Source: JAHBXL01 sp038247555 (lineage in GTDB: Bacteria > Planctomycetota > Phycisphaerae > Phycisphaerales > UBA1924). Taken from it: 15,948 nt of DNA. The stretch lies in NCBI GenBank assembly GCA_038247555.1, contig JBBRUT010000074.1:1-15948 (forward strand). Direction: 5' to 3'. The notes below the pieces were generated by a model that was given only the letters and a program-made list of their open reading frames with translations, made no database searches and was not told where the DNA came from. Below, one piece after another: positions 15,127 to 15,948 of the stretch (positions are counted from its first letter, which is position 1; each line of letters starts with the position of its first letter). The position numbers and the translations under genes were made by a program.

Positions 15127-15948
15127 ATGGGCACCGGGGTAAACAGCACATCATCCTCCGAGCTTCGCGCTCGCCTGCTGACCGACCTCGCCGAGGCCCG
15201 CGGCACACTCCCCGAGATCGCCCGCCGCCACGGCATCCCCTTCCTCAACGCGGTCGAGCTGCTCTCAGGGCCGGATGCCCAAGCCGAGATCGCACGCATC
15301 CAGTCCGCGCTCTGCACCGCAACGCGGCTGGCCGCGACCGCCGTTCTCCCGCAGGCCATCGCCCCGCTCCGCCACATCATCAGCAACTACCAGGCCCTCT
15401 CCGGTCCCGTCGACGCCTTCACCCTCCGCAGGCAGTCTGTCATCCTCCGCGGCACATACCTCGCCCTCCGCCTCGCCAACTTCCGAGGCTACTCCGGCGC
15501 CATCGACTCGCGTACGTACCGCGCAGGCAGCGGCTCCACTTCCCGCCCGCCAGCATTCAACCTCAATGGCTCCGACGGCGATGGATTCGATGGATTCGAT
15601 GATGAAGACGTCGACGGTGACGACAGCGGCGTCACTGAACGCGATCAATCGCGATCAGTCCCGATGACCCGGATGAACCAGTCGCTCTCTGACGCCCACC
15701 CCAGCGCGCCCCCAACCGCGGCCGACTCTCCTGACAATTCAGATGACAGCGAACTCGATGATGAGCTCGACGCCGATGAGTACCAGAACGACGATCTCGA
15801 AGTAGACGAGTACGAAGACGACCTCGACGCCGCCGCCGGGCATCACCGCGCCCTGCAAGCCGCGCCCGACCGATCCTCGTCGTTCCGCGAAGCATTCATC
15901 GCGCTTACCGCCGCGCCGCCGCAACCAGCGCCGCAAACACGCCCGCCC
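15127..15948 (+). CDS. Uncharacterised protein, HTH-like N-terminus and acidic tail, 3' end cut by window
   Basis: 274 codons are open to the window edge with no stop. Residues about 11-45 (L-R-A-R-L-L-T-D-L-A-E, L-P-E-I-A-R-R-H-G-I-P) look like a helix-turn-helix of the kind found in small DNA-binding or terminase-like proteins. An alanine/leucine-rich helical region follows to about 120. The rest is low complexity: a short GGATTCGAT duplication encodes G-F-D-G-F-D, then D/E-rich stretches at about 155-165 and 205-240. I do not recognise the family. Codon use matches the neighbours. The start is chosen by the promoter position. Acidic tails of this type often mediate protein contacts or nucleic-acid mimicry, which here is only an inference. 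Confidence 0.65.
   Translation, partial: MGTGVNSTSSSELRARLLTDLAEARGTLPEIARRHGIPFLNAVELLSGPDAQAEIARIQSALCTATRLAATAVLPQAIAPLRHIISNYQALSGPVDAFTLRRQSVILRGTYLALRLANFRGYSGAIDSRTYRAGSGSTSRPPAFNLNGSDGDGFDGFDDEDVDGDDSGVTERDQSRSVPMTRMNQSLSDAHPSAPPTAADSPDNSDDSELDDELDADEYQNDDLEVDEYEDDLDAAAGHHRALQAAPDRSSSFREAFIALTAAPPQPAPQTRPP

Noticed and set aside
15111..15602. 163-aa ORF at the right end
   Set aside because: R/P/H-rich shadow of the real frame that starts at 15127 and has a promoter and protein-like composition.

Overview
The window is GC-rich bacterial DNA. The gene set and style suggest a Planctomycetota-like organism, perhaps Phycisphaerae: a SUF operon of the SufS/SufU type, large DUF4340-like and zinc-ribbon membrane proteins, C-ending codons, and few Shine-Dalgarno sites in the right half. 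This taxonomic guess is an inference; no rRNA is present.

Left part (1-7399): iron-sulfur biogenesis. It starts inside a 7Fe ferredoxin gene (fdxA-like) that ends at a hairpin terminator. A Fur/PerR-superfamily repressor gene on the minus strand follows. It is divergent from a compact plus-strand operon sufB-sufC-sufD-sufS-sufU-sufT plus a Rieske ferredoxin. SufBCD is the scaffold/ATPase complex, SufS/SufU mobilises cysteine sulfur, SufT is an accessory Fe-S factor and the Rieske protein is probably an electron carrier or client. ATGA overlaps join sufD/sufS and sufS/sufU. The 346-bp divergent region holds a credible sufB promoter with a 15-bp palindrome over its -10, and a palindrome over the regulator's own -10. 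The regulator keeps all five PerR-type regulatory metal ligands but lacks the CxxC structural zinc motifs.

Middle (7400-10260): an accessory-looking, gene-poor stretch. It holds about 830 bp with no convincing gene but with two tandem minus-strand terminator-like hairpins and four copies of CGAGAGACC. Then come a minus-strand secreted Ntn-hydrolase of the choloylglycine hydrolase family, an IS3-type transposase remnant bracketed by a 19-bp direct repeat, and a minus-strand initiator tRNA-Met (CAT) with a good promoter and a GNRA-loop terminator. A 15-unit 8-bp tandem repeat follows.

Right part (10261-15948): purD on plus, converging within 3 bp on a minus-strand membrane-anchored DUF4340-like protein. 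Then come two overlapping plus-strand paralogues with an N-terminal zinc ribbon and several membrane segments, and finally an ORF that runs off the window end, with an HTH-like N-terminus and a strongly acidic tail. Four first-of-transcript genes here (purD, DUF4340-like, first zinc-ribbon gene, terminal ORF) have no Shine-Dalgarno site. Each has a -10-like hexamer exactly 6 nt before its start codon, the layout expected of leaderless mRNAs. The SUF genes and the second zinc-ribbon gene, mostly internal to operons, have Shine-Dalgarno sites.
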